Part shown: positions 17,175 through 26,453 of the stretch, in pieces
Layout of the letters: each line of letters starts with the position of its first letter
Numbering within the stretch: the first letter of the stretch is position 1
Source: Natronorubrum tibetense GA33
GTDB taxonomy: Archaea > Halobacteriota > Halobacteria > Halobacteriales > Natrialbaceae
Reading direction: 5' to 3'
Assembly: GCF_000383975.1 (NCBI RefSeq)
Contig: NZ_KB913017.1
Coordinates: 3,634,265 to 3,698,264, forward strand
DNA: 64,000 bases
The notes under the pieces: generated by a model
What the model saw: only the letters and a program-made list of their open reading frames with translations
Told to the model about the DNA's origin: nothing
Databases searched by the model: none
Position numbers and translations under genes: made by a program

Positions 17175-18662
17175 ATGAGTATTCCGTTCGGGCACGGGGC
17201 AATTACACCGTCACGGAGGGGCCAATCGACGGTGCTAGGGATCGTCCTGTTGATCGGGATGGTCGCGGCCGGCAGTATCGGCGTATTGCTTGTCGCAGGG
17301 GAGGCCATAGGTAGTGCAGAACAACAGTCTGAGCAGGAACAGATTGAGCAAGCCTTCATCGAACTAAGTCATAGCATTTCTTCATCGACATCTGCCAGTG
17401 ATGTCTCACAAACGATGGAATTACACGCCGGTGAACATGGAGCAATCGCACACCACGATTCAGCAACCTACAAAATCTGGACCGAGAGCTATAATGAAGA
17501 CAACAAATCACACGTAGCAAATGGCTCAATTGGGACGATTGAATATGAAGCCGATGATGGGACGAAAGTCGCTTACGAAGGGGGCGGCGTCTTTCAAGAA
17601 ACGGGGGAGCGAACACAAATACTCTCCGCACCACCCATTAACTATGACCACAGGACTAATACACTCTCGTTCCCCGTTTTCGGACTCACTGAAGATCAGG
17701 AAATTAGTTCTGGTGACGTGACGATTAGTCAAACAAATGTAGAACGAGAGCCAGTTAATCACGTGGAAGACGACCACGTTTTTGTCGAGATTGAAAGTGA
17801 GTACTGTCGTGGCTGGGAACAATATTTCACAGACCAATCACACGACACAAGCATTCAAGAACCATGTTACGATGCTGCAAACGACGACGGGAAAGTGAAA
17901 GTCAGGCTAGGATACGATAACATAGAAGATGCGTTCTCTTCAGGTACAGCGGTTCCTAGTGAGGAACATATTGGATCGGGGACCGGAAGTGGACATCCCC
18001 TCGATAATGTTGATGAAACTAGGTTTACTCCACTTGACGATACGATTGACCAGTTGAGAGAGGACTTTAAAGAGAACGCATCTCGCAATTTAGATACTGG
18101 GGAGTCTAATTCCGGTGGTGAATACTTCGCTGAGGAACTTAACGGATCGTATGATTTTCAGTTAACAGATGACGATGCAATCGTTGTCGTCAATGATAGC
18201 GTGACAACTGACAATGGTGGAATCACTGTATCTAACTGTGACGGCGGTGAACACAGTTTAAAAATATATGCAAAAGGTAACTTTTCCCTTTACGACGACG
18301 TGAAACCAACTGGTGAGTGTGAGGGTGAAGACGTGGACACGATCCAGATGTACGGAACGTCAACATCGACTGTGGACTTCCACGATTCAAGCAGCACGTT
18401 CCATGGGTTACTCTACGTCGCGAGTGAGGAATTCAATCCCGACGATGGCGAGTACCAAGTTGATTTCAGTGGTGCCGGCGGAGTTACTTTCAGGGGAGCA
18501 ATAGTTGCAAACTCCATCTACTTTGATTCGGCAGCCAATGAGGTAGAGCCGGAGGGAATAGATAATTCCGAAATTGATGTAATTCCTGAAGGATACGAGC
18601 CTGCGCCTCAGCTAACCTACCTCAACATCGCCGAGCACCAAATAGAGATCAAGAACGACTAA
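17175..18662 (+). CDS. DUF7289-type pilin-like membrane-anchored protein
   Basis: 495 aa. The N-terminus SRRGQSTVLGIVLLIGMVAAGS resembles a class III (type IV pilin-like) signal: Arg-Gly, a presumed cleavage point before Gln17, then a hydrophobic helix (about 19-42). SAEQQSEQEQIEQAFIELSHSISS follows, as in haloarchaeal DUF7289 proteins encoded with adhesion-pilus genes. The remainder is a large extracellular domain with many Asn/Ser/Thr and two possible disulfide Cys pairs (C225/C247 and C355/C379 regions). Codons are strikingly AT-richer than in the flanks (AAT, AAA, TCA, GAT frequent), pointing to transfer. It splits the adk and DUF106 genes on the opposite strand. No prepilin peptidase or pilus ATPase is nearby. 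Confidence 0.78.
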   Translation: MSIPFGHGAITPSRRGQSTVLGIVLLIGMVAAGSIGVLLVAGEAIGSAEQQSEQEQIEQAFIELSHSISSSTSASDVSQTMELHAGEHGAIAHHDSATYKIWTESYNEDNKSHVANGSIGTIEYEADDGTKVAYEGGGVFQETGERTQILSAPPINYDHRTNTLSFPVFGLTEDQEISSGDVTISQTNVEREPVNHVEDDHVFVEIESEYCRGWEQYFTDQSHDTSIQEPCYDAANDDGKVKVRLGYDNIEDAFSSGTAVPSEEHIGSGTGSGHPLDNVDETRFTPLDDTIDQLREDFKENASRNLDTGESNSGGEYFAEELNGSYDFQLTDDDAIVVVNDSVTTDNGGITVSNCDGGEHSLKIYAKGNFSLYDDVKPTGECEGEDVDTIQMYGTSTSTVDFHDSSSTFHGLLYVASEEFNPDDGEYQVDFSGAGGVTFRGAIVANSIYFDSAANEVEPEGIDNSEIDVIPEGYEPAPQLTYLNIAEHQIEIKND

Positions 18663-18669
18663 TTGTCGA

Positions 18670-19305
18670 CTACGCCGCGTCTTCGATCGTCGCTTTCACT
18701 TCTTCCCAGACCTCGTCGGGTGCCTGTTCACCGTTGACACGCTCGAGCGACCCCTTCTCCTCGTAAAATTCGATAACCGGCTCGGTGTTCTCCCGGAACA
18801 CGCGAAGCCGTTCCGTGACGGTCTCCTCGGTGTCGTCGTCGCGCTGCTCGAGTCGGGCCTCTACGTCGGGATCCTCCGGCGGGTTGTACTCAATGTGGTA
18901 GATATCACCGGTTTCGGGATCCATCCGACGACCGGTGAGTCGGTGGACGAGTTCGTCCTCGCCGACGTCGAGGTAGAGGACGACATCCAGTTCGGTCATC
19001 CCCTCAAGTTCTTCGGCCTGCTCGATGTTTCGCGGGTAGCCATCGAGGACGAAGCCGCCGGCCTGGGAGAGGGCCTCGTCGACGATAGCGTTGACCACGT
19101 CGTCGGGAACCAGTTCGCCCTGGTCCATGTACTCACGCGGCGTATCGTACTCCGTGTCCATCTCGGAGATATCCATGTCCTTGTTCGCGCGGAGCGCGTC
19201 GCCGGTGGTGATGTGTTCGACGTCGAACTCCTCGGTGATCTTTGCACTCTGGGTCCCTTTGCCTGCCCCGGGCGCCCCCAGGATCAGAATTCGTGGCTGT
19301 GCCAT
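18670..19305 (-). CDS. adk: Adenylate kinase
   Basis: 211 aa. Interconverts ATP + AMP and 2 ADP. P-loop GAPGAGKGT (10-18), AMP-binding GYPRNIEQAEEL, and LID region TGRRMDPETGDIYHIEYNPPED without zinc cysteines. Bacterial-like long form, normal for haloarchaea. On the same strand as DUF106-cmk-cbf5 but separated from them by the opposite-strand pilin-like gene, so it must now be transcribed alone. Confidence 0.97.
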   Translation of the reverse strand: MAQPRILILGAPGAGKGTQSAKITEEFDVEHITTGDALRANKDMDISEMDTEYDTPREYMDQGELVPDDVVNAIVDEALSQAGGFVLDGYPRNIEQAEELEGMTELDVVLYLDVGEDELVHRLTGRRMDPETGDIYHIEYNPPEDPDVEARLEQRDDDTEETVTERLRVFRENTEPVIEFYEEKGSLERVNGEQAPDEVWEEVKATIEDAA

Positions 19306-19364
19306 ACTCGCACGTTCACCGGCGTCACATAAAGGCTTAAAGAAACGGGCACATCTACCGCAGT

Positions 19365-19832
19365 ATGACGCGTTTCGAAGCGGCCGATCCGGCGGAACGA
19401 CGAACGTTGTACGTCGATGCCATCACGGCGCATCGACGTCGAGGGAGCGAGTTCTTGACCCTCGAGGTCGACGCCGAAGTGTTCGAGACGGACGGCAACG
19501 ACGGGACCTTCGAAGACGACGATGGGGATGAAAACGACGAGGGCGTCAGCAACGGACTCGATCCGGAACTCGGTCTTCCTTGGATCCAGTTCGGCGACGG
19601 AACGATCAACGTCGACTGTACGGATACGGAGCTCGAATCCCTCAAAACCGTCCTCGGCGAGTTCCCGGCGTTCAAGATCGATGAGATCCACCGGCCGGAC
19701 GACGCCGAAGGGGTCAACGTTCGTATCAGCGCGAAAGCGGATCCCAACCGAATCGCCCAGTGTCTCGACGCAATCTTCCAGCGGGTCTACGATCTCCCGG
19801 CTGACGTTCGTATCTGGGTCGTGGAGATCTGA
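19365..19832 (+). CDS. Conserved haloarchaeal protein of unknown function
   Basis: 155 aa, acidic, no membrane segment. A variable Asp/Glu/Gly-rich insert (EDDDGDENDEGVSNG) sits in the middle. The ends look structured: RFEAADPAERRTLYVDAITAHRRRGSEFLTLEV, and FPAFKIDEIHRPDDAEGVNVRISAKADPNRIAQCLDAIFQRVYDLP. Divergent from adk with 59 bases between starts. I do not recognise the family; the coding pattern and halophilic composition make it a real gene. Confidence 0.8.
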   Translation: MTRFEAADPAERRTLYVDAITAHRRRGSEFLTLEVDAEVFETDGNDGTFEDDDGDENDEGVSNGLDPELGLPWIQFGDGTINVDCTDTELESLKTVLGEFPAFKIDEIHRPDDAEGVNVRISAKADPNRIAQCLDAIFQRVYDLPADVRIWVVEI

Positions 19833-19880
19833 TTTCCGGCAATCGTCACACTGACTCGAAACTGAGAATCGAGACGCCGG

Positions 19881-20177
19881 TTACTCGATCGAGAGCGTGC
19901 TGTCACCAGCACCCTCCCCGTCTTCGCCCTCATCCCATTCGAGTTCGAACTCGAGTCCGAGTTCGCCCGGTCCGTCGGGCGCCGAGCTCGAAGTTTCTCG
20001 CTCGGCTTTGATCTCGAACGTCGGCTGAGCGGGCGGGTTCATCGTCACCGACTCACCACCTGCCTCGAGCGAGATTGAGTCACCGCTCTCCAGACTGTCG
20101 GCAACGGTTCGAAGGTAGTCGGCAATCTCGTCGCGTTCCATCCGCTGCTCGAACTTAAAGAGGACCTCTTCTGGCAT
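19881..20177 (-). CDS. amphi-Trp domain protein
   Basis: 98 aa from ATG 20177, chosen because MPEEVLFKFEQRMERDEIADYLRTVADSLESG is the canonical start of this small family. Then SISLEAGGESVTMNPPAQPTFEIKAERET, an acidic C-terminus and ELEWDEG, the part carrying the family's conserved Trp. The family is frequent in haloarchaea and some bacteria; no biochemical role is known. Monocistronic, converging on the gene at 19365-19832. Confidence 0.85.
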   Translation of the reverse strand: MPEEVLFKFEQRMERDEIADYLRTVADSLESGDSISLEAGGESVTMNPPAQPTFEIKAERETSSSAPDGPGELGLEFELEWDEGEDGEGAGDSTLSIE

Positions 20178-20594
20178 ATCCAACCGTACGTGACCAACTG
20201 TATAGAACGTTCCGGAGAATATCGTTAAAAACGTGGCCCGTTTTCGGCAATAGCACGGGAGCGCGCGCGAGCGAATTACCACGTGGTATGACGGGGGTTG
20301 ATGTGTCGGTGCAGTTTTTTCGCGATCTGCGATCCGAACACGTTCGCTTTCAGTCGGACATTCCTCGGATTGGTGTCCGATCCAAGACACGATTTGGGAC
20401 CCACAGCGATAGAAAAAAGGTCTCTCCCCCAAAGCGAATGTTGAGGGACTGAGAAACAGTGGCAAGGGTCACCGTAATCGAACGGCGATATCCGCGGTAG
20501 CAGTGGACGACGAGACCGATTCAATCGGGCCGTTTCCAAATAGATAAGTGCCCCCGGCCATCATCGTCCGACATATAAGCGGTATACAAACGAG
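20178..20594. other. Intergenic region upstream of coxB
   Basis: 417 bases with no gene I can support. It holds TATA-like elements at about 20540 (ATAGATAAG) and 20574 (TATAAG). The first fits a coxB start at 20595; the second would favour an internal start at ATG 20628. Confidence 0.5.
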
Positions 20595-21653
20595 GTGAAT
20601 ACAATCTTCAGCGCACTTACGACTCCGATGCAGGTGCAGACGCGCGTAGACGTGTTCGAGAGCATCTTTCAGGTGTTTCTCGCACTCGGAACGCTCGTCG
20701 GTGTTGTCGTCGTCGCGTACACCTTGTACAACGCGTACAAGTATCGCGATACTGACGACGCGAAAACCGACGATTCGCTGCCAACGCTCGGGGAGTTACC
20801 GACAGGCGGAGAGGGTGGAAAAAAACTGTTCCTATCGTTCGGTATCAGCGCCATTATCGTTATTTCGCTGGTAATCTGGACGTACGGAATGTTGTTGTAC
20901 GTCGAGGACCCGCAGGACGACTTCGAGGAGGAACCGATCGATGTTGAAGTCGTCGGCGACGGCTTTGCCTGGTCCTTCGAGTACGAAAACGGTGCTTTAG
21001 AGAGAGGGACGATGACCGTTCCCGAAGATTATCCGGTGGCAATCCAGGTGACCTCTGGCGACGTCTGGCATACCTTCGGGATCTCCGATCTCCGCGTGAA
21101 AGCGGACGCGATCCCGGGCGAGTACGACGAAACGTGGTTCATCGCCGACGATGCCGATGAGGACCACCGAATCGAGTGCTTCGAACTCTGCGGTGACCAG
21201 CACACGCAGATGGACGGTACCGTCGAGGTACTGCCGGAAGACGAGTTCGAGACCTGGCTCGACGAACGTTTCCACCTGGATATTAGCTTCGAAGACCCGG
21301 AGGGTGAGCCGATCAACGACACCGGCGACCTCACGCTCGAACTCGTCCACCAAGAGAACGACGAGTTCGATGAGGATCTCGCATACTCGTACACCGAAGA
21401 GGACTTCGACAACGACACGATCTCCATCGAGGATATCGAACAGGGTGGCGAGTACGATCTGGTAATCGAATTCGAAGAAGAGGAGTTCGAGACGATCGAG
21501 GACGAACTCACCATTACCAGCCCGTCGAGCGAGACCTACACGCTCGGTGAGGAAGACGAAGACGAGGACGAAGAGGACGATGACAACGACGAAGACGAAG
21601 AGAACGACGAAGAAGCGGACAATGACGACGAGGAAGGAGGTGACGACGAATGA
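20595..21653 (+). CDS. coxB: Cytochrome c oxidase subunit II with acidic C-terminal extension
   Basis: 352 aa from GTG 20595. Two membrane helices (about 22-46 and 77-102) precede the periplasmic-side cupredoxin domain (about 115-215). The complete binuclear CuA site is present: H159, C195, E197, C199, H203, M206 (in VWHTFG and [14 protein letters not shown]). Residues 225-315 form an extra beta-sandwich-like domain ([20 protein letters not shown], with a repeated [13 protein letters not shown] pattern) and the last 45 are nearly all Asp/Glu. Both are additions to the usual length of about 220-250. The subunit accepts electrons, in haloarchaea probably from a halocyanin. A strong ribosome-binding site near its 3' end serves the overlapping coxA-coxC gene. 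Confidence 0.95.
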   Translation: MNTIFSALTTPMQVQTRVDVFESIFQVFLALGTLVGVVVVAYTLYNAYKYRDTDDAKTDDSLPTLGELPTGGEGGKKLFLSFGISAIIVISLVIWTYGMLLYVEDPQDDFEEEPIDVEVVGDGFAWSFEYENGALERGTMTVPEDYPVAIQVTSGDVWHTFGISDLRVKADAIPGEYDETWFIADDADEDHRIECFELCGDQHTQMDGTVEVLPEDEFETWLDERFHLDISFEDPEGEPINDTGDLTLELVHQENDEFDEDLAYSYTEEDFDNDTISIEDIEQGGEYDLVIEFEEEEFETIEDELTITSPSSETYTLGEEDEDEDEEDDDNDEDEENDEEADNDDEEGGDDE

Positions 21654-24124
21654 GTGACCTTCCACCAATGACGTCCGTCAAGCGCTGGCTCGTCACGACG
21701 AACCACAAGGACGTCGGGATCCTCTATCTAGCGACGGCGCTGTTCTTCCTGTTGCTGGGTGGCGTCCTCGCACTGATCTTCCGTGCACACCTGTGGGAAG
21801 CGGGCGGTACGGGACTGCTCACGGGCAACGAGTTCAACCAGGCAGTCTCCGCCCACGGGTTACTAATGGTGTTCTGGTTCCTCTCGCCGTTCGCGGCCGG
21901 CTTCGCGAACTACTTCGTCCCGCTGCAGATCGGGGCGAAAGACCTCGCGTTCCCGCGACTGAACGCCCTGAGTTACTGGTTCTACCTGTTCTCGGGGATC
22001 CTCATCGCACTCTCGTTCTTCCAGCAGGGAACGTTCGCTGGTGGCTGGACGATGTACGCGCCACTGAACGTGCCGACGTACACGCCTGCGATGGAGGCGA
22101 CGACCGGGAGTAACGCGACGGTTCTCGCGTTGCTGCTGTTCGTCTTCTCGATCACGCTCGGGACGGTTAACTTCATGACGACGATTCACCGCTCCCGTGC
22201 GGAGGGCCTCGGCCTCTGGAACATGCCGTTGTTCACGTGGTCGTGGCTGCTGACGGTCTGGATGATGCTGTTCGCGTTCTCAGCACTGCTCGCTGCACTG
22301 CTGTTACTATCGATCGACCGGCTCTTCCTGACCCAGTACTTCGCAACCGATCAGGGATCGGGTCTGCTGTGGGCACACCTGTTCTGGTTCTTCGGCCACC
22401 CAGAGGTCTATATCGTCTTCTTCCCCGCGCTGGGGATCATGTTCGAGACGTTCCAGACCTTCTGTGGTCGACGACTCGTCGGTCGGAAGTGGGTCATCAT
22501 CTCGATGGTACTGGTGGCCGTCCAGTCCTTCCTGGTCTGGATGCACCACATGTTCCTGACGACGATCAACCTCGAGATCAAGACGTTGATGATGGCAACG
22601 ACCATCGGGATTTCGTTACCGTTCGACCTGATGGTCTTCGCGCTGATCTACACGATGGTCAAGGGACGGGTTCGGTTTACAACGCCGTTCCTCTTCAGTC
22701 TCGGTGCGCTCGTGTTGTTCATCCTCGGCGGCATCACCGGAGTCTTCCTCGGAGCCGTCGTGCTGACCTACGAGTTCCGTGGCACCTACTGGGTCGTCGC
22801 TCACTTCCACTACGTGATGGTCTCCGGCGTGACGGCGTTGATCGCTGGGCTCTACTACTGGTGGCCGAAGATTACCGGGAAAATGTACTCCGAGACGCTC
22901 GGAAAACTGAACTTCGCGGTCTACTTCATCGGCTTCAACCTGCTGTACTTCCCGATGTTCCTCGCCTGGGAGACGCCGCGGCGCGTCTTCGACTTCAGCG
23001 AGGGCATGGAGATCTACCACCAGCTGGCGACCGTCGGGGCGTTCGTCCTGGGCGCGTCGTTCTTGATCATGTTCTACACGTTCGCGAAGAGTTGGATTTC
23101 GGGTCCCGACGCACCCGACAACCCGTGGGAGTTCTCCCGCACCGCCGAGTGGGCGATTCCCTCGCCCCCACCGCTCGAGAACTGGGGCGGCCGACCGAGC
23201 TACGCCAGCGGCCGACTCGAGTTCGTCGAGGATTCGAAGGCAGCTACCGACGGCGGCGTCGCCACCGCCCACGGTGAAGCGACGGCAGCCGAAACGAGCC
23301 ACGAAGAGGAACACGCCGACCACGCCAGCATCTGGCCGCTCGGTATCGGATTCGGAATGTTCGTGTTCTTCCTCGGACTGACCGGAATGACGCCGTACAT
23401 GATCGATTTCGCCTCGGAGCGCGGACTCGAGGGTATCGGCACAGCAGCCGAGACGAACATCATGTATCCGCTCATTACGGTGCTCGGCGTGGCGATCCTC
23501 GGGGTCACGCTGTTCAAGTTCGGCATGGAGGAGTTCCACGCGCCAGAGATGGCCATCGCCGAGCGCTGGCCGTTCGAAGGCGTCGGCAACACGAAGTTCG
23601 GTGTCTGGGTGTTCCTGGCGTCGGACGTCGTCGTCTTCGGGGCGGCGATCGGGGCGTTCGTCTTCATGCGCCTGCACATGGGCTGGGGTAACTGGGAGAC
23701 GATTCCCTTCGCCTCTTGGCCCGGCTTGCTGAACACCTACGTGTTGCTCACCTCGAGTTTCACGGTCATCATGGCGCTCGTCTTCGCAGAGCGCCAGAAC
23801 AAGAAGGGGCTGCTCGGTGCCATGGGTGCGACGCTCCTTCTTGGACTGACGTTCATGGGTGTCAAGGCCTACGAGTACAACTACAAGTTCCAGATCGGCG
23901 AGTACTGGTGGACGAGCATCGAGCACTCCGTTTACTTCGTCACGACGGGGCTGCACGCACTGCACGTGATCCTCGGATTGCTCATCGCCGTCTTCATGAT
24001 CTACCGGATCATCAGCGTCGATGCCTACCTCGAGGACCATCGGCCGGTCGAGTTCTTCGGACTCTACTGGCACTTCGTCGACATCGTGTGGGTCTTCCTG
24101 TTCCCACTGTTCTACCTGATGTAG
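21650..24124 (+). CDS. coxAC: Fused cytochrome c oxidase subunits I and III
   Basis: 824 aa; overlaps coxB by 4 bases (ATGA) after a GAAGGAGGTGA ribosome-binding site. Residues 1-490 are subunit I: low-spin heme ligands H69 and H387, CuB ligands H250 (GHPEVY, with the cross-linked Y254), H299 and H300, and heme a3 ligand H385 (AHFHYVM). A linker (about 490-555) joins subunit III, residues 560-824 with about seven helices ([43 protein letters not shown]). Reduces O2 to water while pumping protons. GHPE marks an A-type D-channel end, yet the K-channel position (TGIK in typical A1 enzymes) reads PFDL. Distinct from the separate subunit genes of most bacteria. Confidence 0.95.
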   Translation: MSDLPPMTSVKRWLVTTNHKDVGILYLATALFFLLLGGVLALIFRAHLWEAGGTGLLTGNEFNQAVSAHGLLMVFWFLSPFAAGFANYFVPLQIGAKDLAFPRLNALSYWFYLFSGILIALSFFQQGTFAGGWTMYAPLNVPTYTPAMEATTGSNATVLALLLFVFSITLGTVNFMTTIHRSRAEGLGLWNMPLFTWSWLLTVWMMLFAFSALLAALLLLSIDRLFLTQYFATDQGSGLLWAHLFWFFGHPEVYIVFFPALGIMFETFQTFCGRRLVGRKWVIISMVLVAVQSFLVWMHHMFLTTINLEIKTLMMATTIGISLPFDLMVFALIYTMVKGRVRFTTPFLFSLGALVLFILGGITGVFLGAVVLTYEFRGTYWVVAHFHYVMVSGVTALIAGLYYWWPKITGKMYSETLGKLNFAVYFIGFNLLYFPMFLAWETPRRVFDFSEGMEIYHQLATVGAFVLGASFLIMFYTFAKSWISGPDAPDNPWEFSRTAEWAIPSPPPLENWGGRPSYASGRLEFVEDSKAATDGGVATAHGEATAAETSHEEEHADHASIWPLGIGFGMFVFFLGLTGMTPYMIDFASERGLEGIGTAAETNIMYPLITVLGVAILGVTLFKFGMEEFHAPEMAIAERWPFEGVGNTKFGVWVFLASDVVVFGAAIGAFVFMRLHMGWGNWETIPFASWPGLLNTYVLLTSSFTVIMALVFAERQNKKGLLGAMGATLLLGLTFMGVKAYEYNYKFQIGEYWWTSIEHSVYFVTTGLHALHVILGLLIAVFMIYRIISVDAYLEDHRPVEFFGLYWHFVDIVWVFLFPLFYLM

Positions 24125-24161
24125 CGGCCATCCGCTACACGGGATTCGAACGCCTTTTTTG
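24121..24161 (+). terminator. Hairpin plus T-run after coxA-coxC
   Basis: GTAGCGG-CCAT-CCGCTAC (24121-24138) is a perfect 7-base stem that includes the stop codon. A CCTTTTTTGG run follows 15 bases later. The nearby GGATTCGAAC resembles a tRNA T-arm but has no tRNA around it. Confidence 0.55.
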
Positions 24162-24485
24162 GAGCCAACGTTCGCTTCGAGCGATAGCCAATCGCCACGC
24201 TGAGTCGGATCCGTCCGGAAATCGTTTCCCGACCGAATGGTCTCGGTCAGCTACCCACCGTAGCTACGCGACCAGTCGCTCACGCGTCGGCGAGTGACGA
24301 TTCTGCTCCGCCCGGACGGTACCTGTGACTCAGTCGGGAGCATGCCGACCGATCACGGACCGTACGCTCGTCGATCTCAGGGGCTGTCAGGGCACACGAT
24401 GTTCGGAAAAGTCACTGAACGCCCGTCTCCTGTCCGCAAGAACGGTGGGTCGAGAGCGCGTGTGCGGACGAGGTGTTCCCGCCGG
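24162..24485. other. Intergenic stretch between convergent genes
   Basis: About 320 bases with no supported gene or repeat. Confidence 0.4.
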
Positions 24486-26189
24486 TTACCGCTCGGTCTC
24501 TCGAGAGACCGAACGCGCGGCGACCAGTGCGACGGCAGCGACGAACACCACGATAACCGACACTCCAGCGGCGAAAAGTTGGCTGTAGGGTGCCGTCGTC
24601 TTCGATTCCGTTTCGGTCGTGCCATCTGCCGAATCGGTATCGATCGCCTCGCGAGTGTCGACGAGTGCGTTGGTCGCAGCCTTCGCGTCGACGATGCCGT
24701 GCCCGTAGCGCGTGTCCATCGTGTCCGCGTCCGCGCCGTCGGGTTTCCAGGTCGTCCCGTAGAGTGCCGTCGAGATCTCTTCGGCCGTCGCATCGGGTTC
24801 GGCCGACAACATTAGTGCGACCGTTCCCGAGACGTGTGGCGTCGCCATCGAGGTGCCCGGCATCGGCTGATAGCCGCCGCCGGGGACCGCGCTGAAGACG
24901 GCGACACCGTGTGCCACCACGTCGGGGACGACGTACGACGACGGCCACGACGCTTGCTCGTGAGTCCAGTCGCTTCGGTTGATCGTTTCGCCGCCGGAGA
25001 AGGAAGCGACGGTCCCGTCCGTGTGAACGGCGCCGACGCTGATCGCTTCGTAGACGTTTCCGGGCGAGTTGGAGGTTTCCTCGCCGTCGTTGCCGATCGC
25101 TGCGACGACGACGGCACCGCTATCGACGGCGTTTTGCACCGGATCGATCAGTGGGCTGTGTGTGCCCGTCGCCCCGAGACTCATACTGATCACGTCCGCC
25201 TCCTCCTCGAGCGCCCACTCCATGCCGGCGATGATCTGTGCGAACGAGCCGCTAGTCTCGTTCAAGACGAGTCCGTGGAGCAACTCCGCGTCCGGTGCAA
25301 CGCCGATCTGTGCGCCGCTCGCGGCGTTGCCCGCGACCGTCCCGCTGACGTGCGTGCCGTGGGTACCGGAGTCGTACGGCGTCGACCCCTCGACGCGCTC
25401 GCCGGCCGCGTCGAACTCGGCCCACCCGCCAGGATACGTCGGATCCGACGGATCCTCCGTATAGAGGTCGATCGAGGGATGATCGGCGTCGACGCCGGTG
25501 TCGAGAACGGCAACTCTAACGCCGTCGCCGCGAGTGTCGTACGACTCCCAGACCGCCGGCGCATTCAGTTGAGCGATACCGGGTGTCGTCAACTGAGTCG
25601 TCCCGCTAATTTCGTCGCCGTCGACCGGCATCTCCGCCGTACTACTCGTCCCGTCGACCGTCGGCTCCTCGGGAACGGAGAGCTCGAAGTTCTCATGGAC
25701 CGCTTCGACGGGGTCGACGGCCGCGAGAATTTCGAGGGTCTCGAGGTCGATCCGATCGGCATCGATCTCGAGGAGGACGGCGTTGGTCAGCCAGAACTCC
25801 GATTCGACATCGACGCCGGGCGTGTCGGCGACGTGCTCGAGGAGCGACTCCTGTGTCTCCGCGGCGTGGGTCTCGAGGAGCCGTTCGGCCTCTGCCTCGG
25901 TCGCGTCCGCGGGGATGGTCGCTTCCTCGAGTCGGAGCACGACCTCGATCGTTCCGTTAGCCGACTTGATGGAGTCCTCGACGTCGGTGTAGATCGCGGC
26001 GTCCGCCGGGTCAGCCGTCTTCTGAAGCTGAACTGCACTCGTTCGGTCGCCGTCAACTGCGGTCCGCTCGAATCCACTGCTTGCAGCGAGCGCGGGGGTG
26101 AGCAGCGCCGTCGTCAGCAACAGACAGACGAGCGCAACGGTGAGAATACGAACGGTCCCGGCAGACGGGACCGCACGGTGTGCCGCCAT
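24486..26189 (-). CDS. Secreted subtilisin-family (S8) serine protease, membrane-anchored
   Basis: 567 aa. Signal peptide at residues 1-36 (TVRILTVALVCLLLTTALLTPALA), I9-like inhibitor propeptide (about 60-170), then the S8 catalytic domain with D230 (VAVLDTGVDADH), H277 (GTHGTHVSG), oxyanion N367 (AIGNDG) and S447 (PMPGTSMATPHVSG). A Thr-rich spacer and a C-terminal helix (about 535-555) with RSVSRETER end the protein, so it is tethered rather than released, unlike classic halolysins with a C-terminal PPC/CTD domain. Degrades extracellular protein or processes surface proteins. Downstream of a membrane protein and a tiny membrane gene on the same strand. Confidence 0.92.
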   Translation of the reverse strand: MAAHRAVPSAGTVRILTVALVCLLLTTALLTPALAASSGFERTAVDGDRTSAVQLQKTADPADAAIYTDVEDSIKSANGTIEVVLRLEEATIPADATEAEAERLLETHAAETQESLLEHVADTPGVDVESEFWLTNAVLLEIDADRIDLETLEILAAVDPVEAVHENFELSVPEEPTVDGTSSTAEMPVDGDEISGTTQLTTPGIAQLNAPAVWESYDTRGDGVRVAVLDTGVDADHPSIDLYTEDPSDPTYPGGWAEFDAAGERVEGSTPYDSGTHGTHVSGTVAGNAASGAQIGVAPDAELLHGLVLNETSGSFAQIIAGMEWALEEEADVISMSLGATGTHSPLIDPVQNAVDSGAVVVAAIGNDGEETSNSPGNVYEAISVGAVHTDGTVASFSGGETINRSDWTHEQASWPSSYVVPDVVAHGVAVFSAVPGGGYQPMPGTSMATPHVSGTVALMLSAEPDATAEEISTALYGTTWKPDGADADTMDTRYGHGIVDAKAATNALVDTREAIDTDSADGTTETESKTTAPYSQLFAAGVSVIVVFVAAVALVAARSVSRETER

Positions 26190-26246
26190 GATACGCCAAC
26201 TGGGTAGTCACCGAATAAAGAGATTCTGGAGATCGAACTAATCCGT

Positions 26247-26414
26247 TCAGCCGGCCCGGACGAGCCCGTAGAGGAAAGTGAACATGAAGGAGGCCAGAAA
26301 GACGGTGACGGCCGGTTTGAGATGGAGCGGGAAGAGCTCGTGCTCCTCCGTCGTGGCGCTGTCCTCGAACGCCGGTACGTCGTACTCATACGCCGTGACA
26401 GCTTCCGGATACAA
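26247..26414 (-). CDS. Small single-helix membrane protein (start uncertain)
   Basis: 55 aa if read from TTG 26414; there is no ATG or GTG in the frame, which opens just after a TAA. Sequence pattern: acidic N-terminus (VTAYEYDVPAFEDSATTEEHE), then FPLHLKPAVTVFLASFMF-TFLYGLVRAG, a clear membrane helix with a Lys/His-Leu lead. It begins about 40 bases after the stop of the polytopic membrane protein and reads the same way, so it may be an accessory subunit. No family recognised. Confidence 0.45.
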   Translation of the reverse strand: MYPEAVTAYEYDVPAFEDSATTEEHELFPLHLKPAVTVFLASFMFTFLYGLVRAG

Positions 26415-26453
26415 CTGCCTGGCGGCTGGGATCGTTTATCGGACCGAGACGAT

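Noticed and set aside
22616-24073. Long antisense frame of 485 codons across coxA-coxC
   Set aside because: High-GC genes with strong third-position bias produce long shadow frames; the plus-strand protein has every oxidase ligand.
24139-24152. GGATTCGAAC resembling a tRNA T-arm after coxA-coxC
   Set aside because: No acceptor, D or anticodon arm can be drawn around it; it is part of the terminator region.
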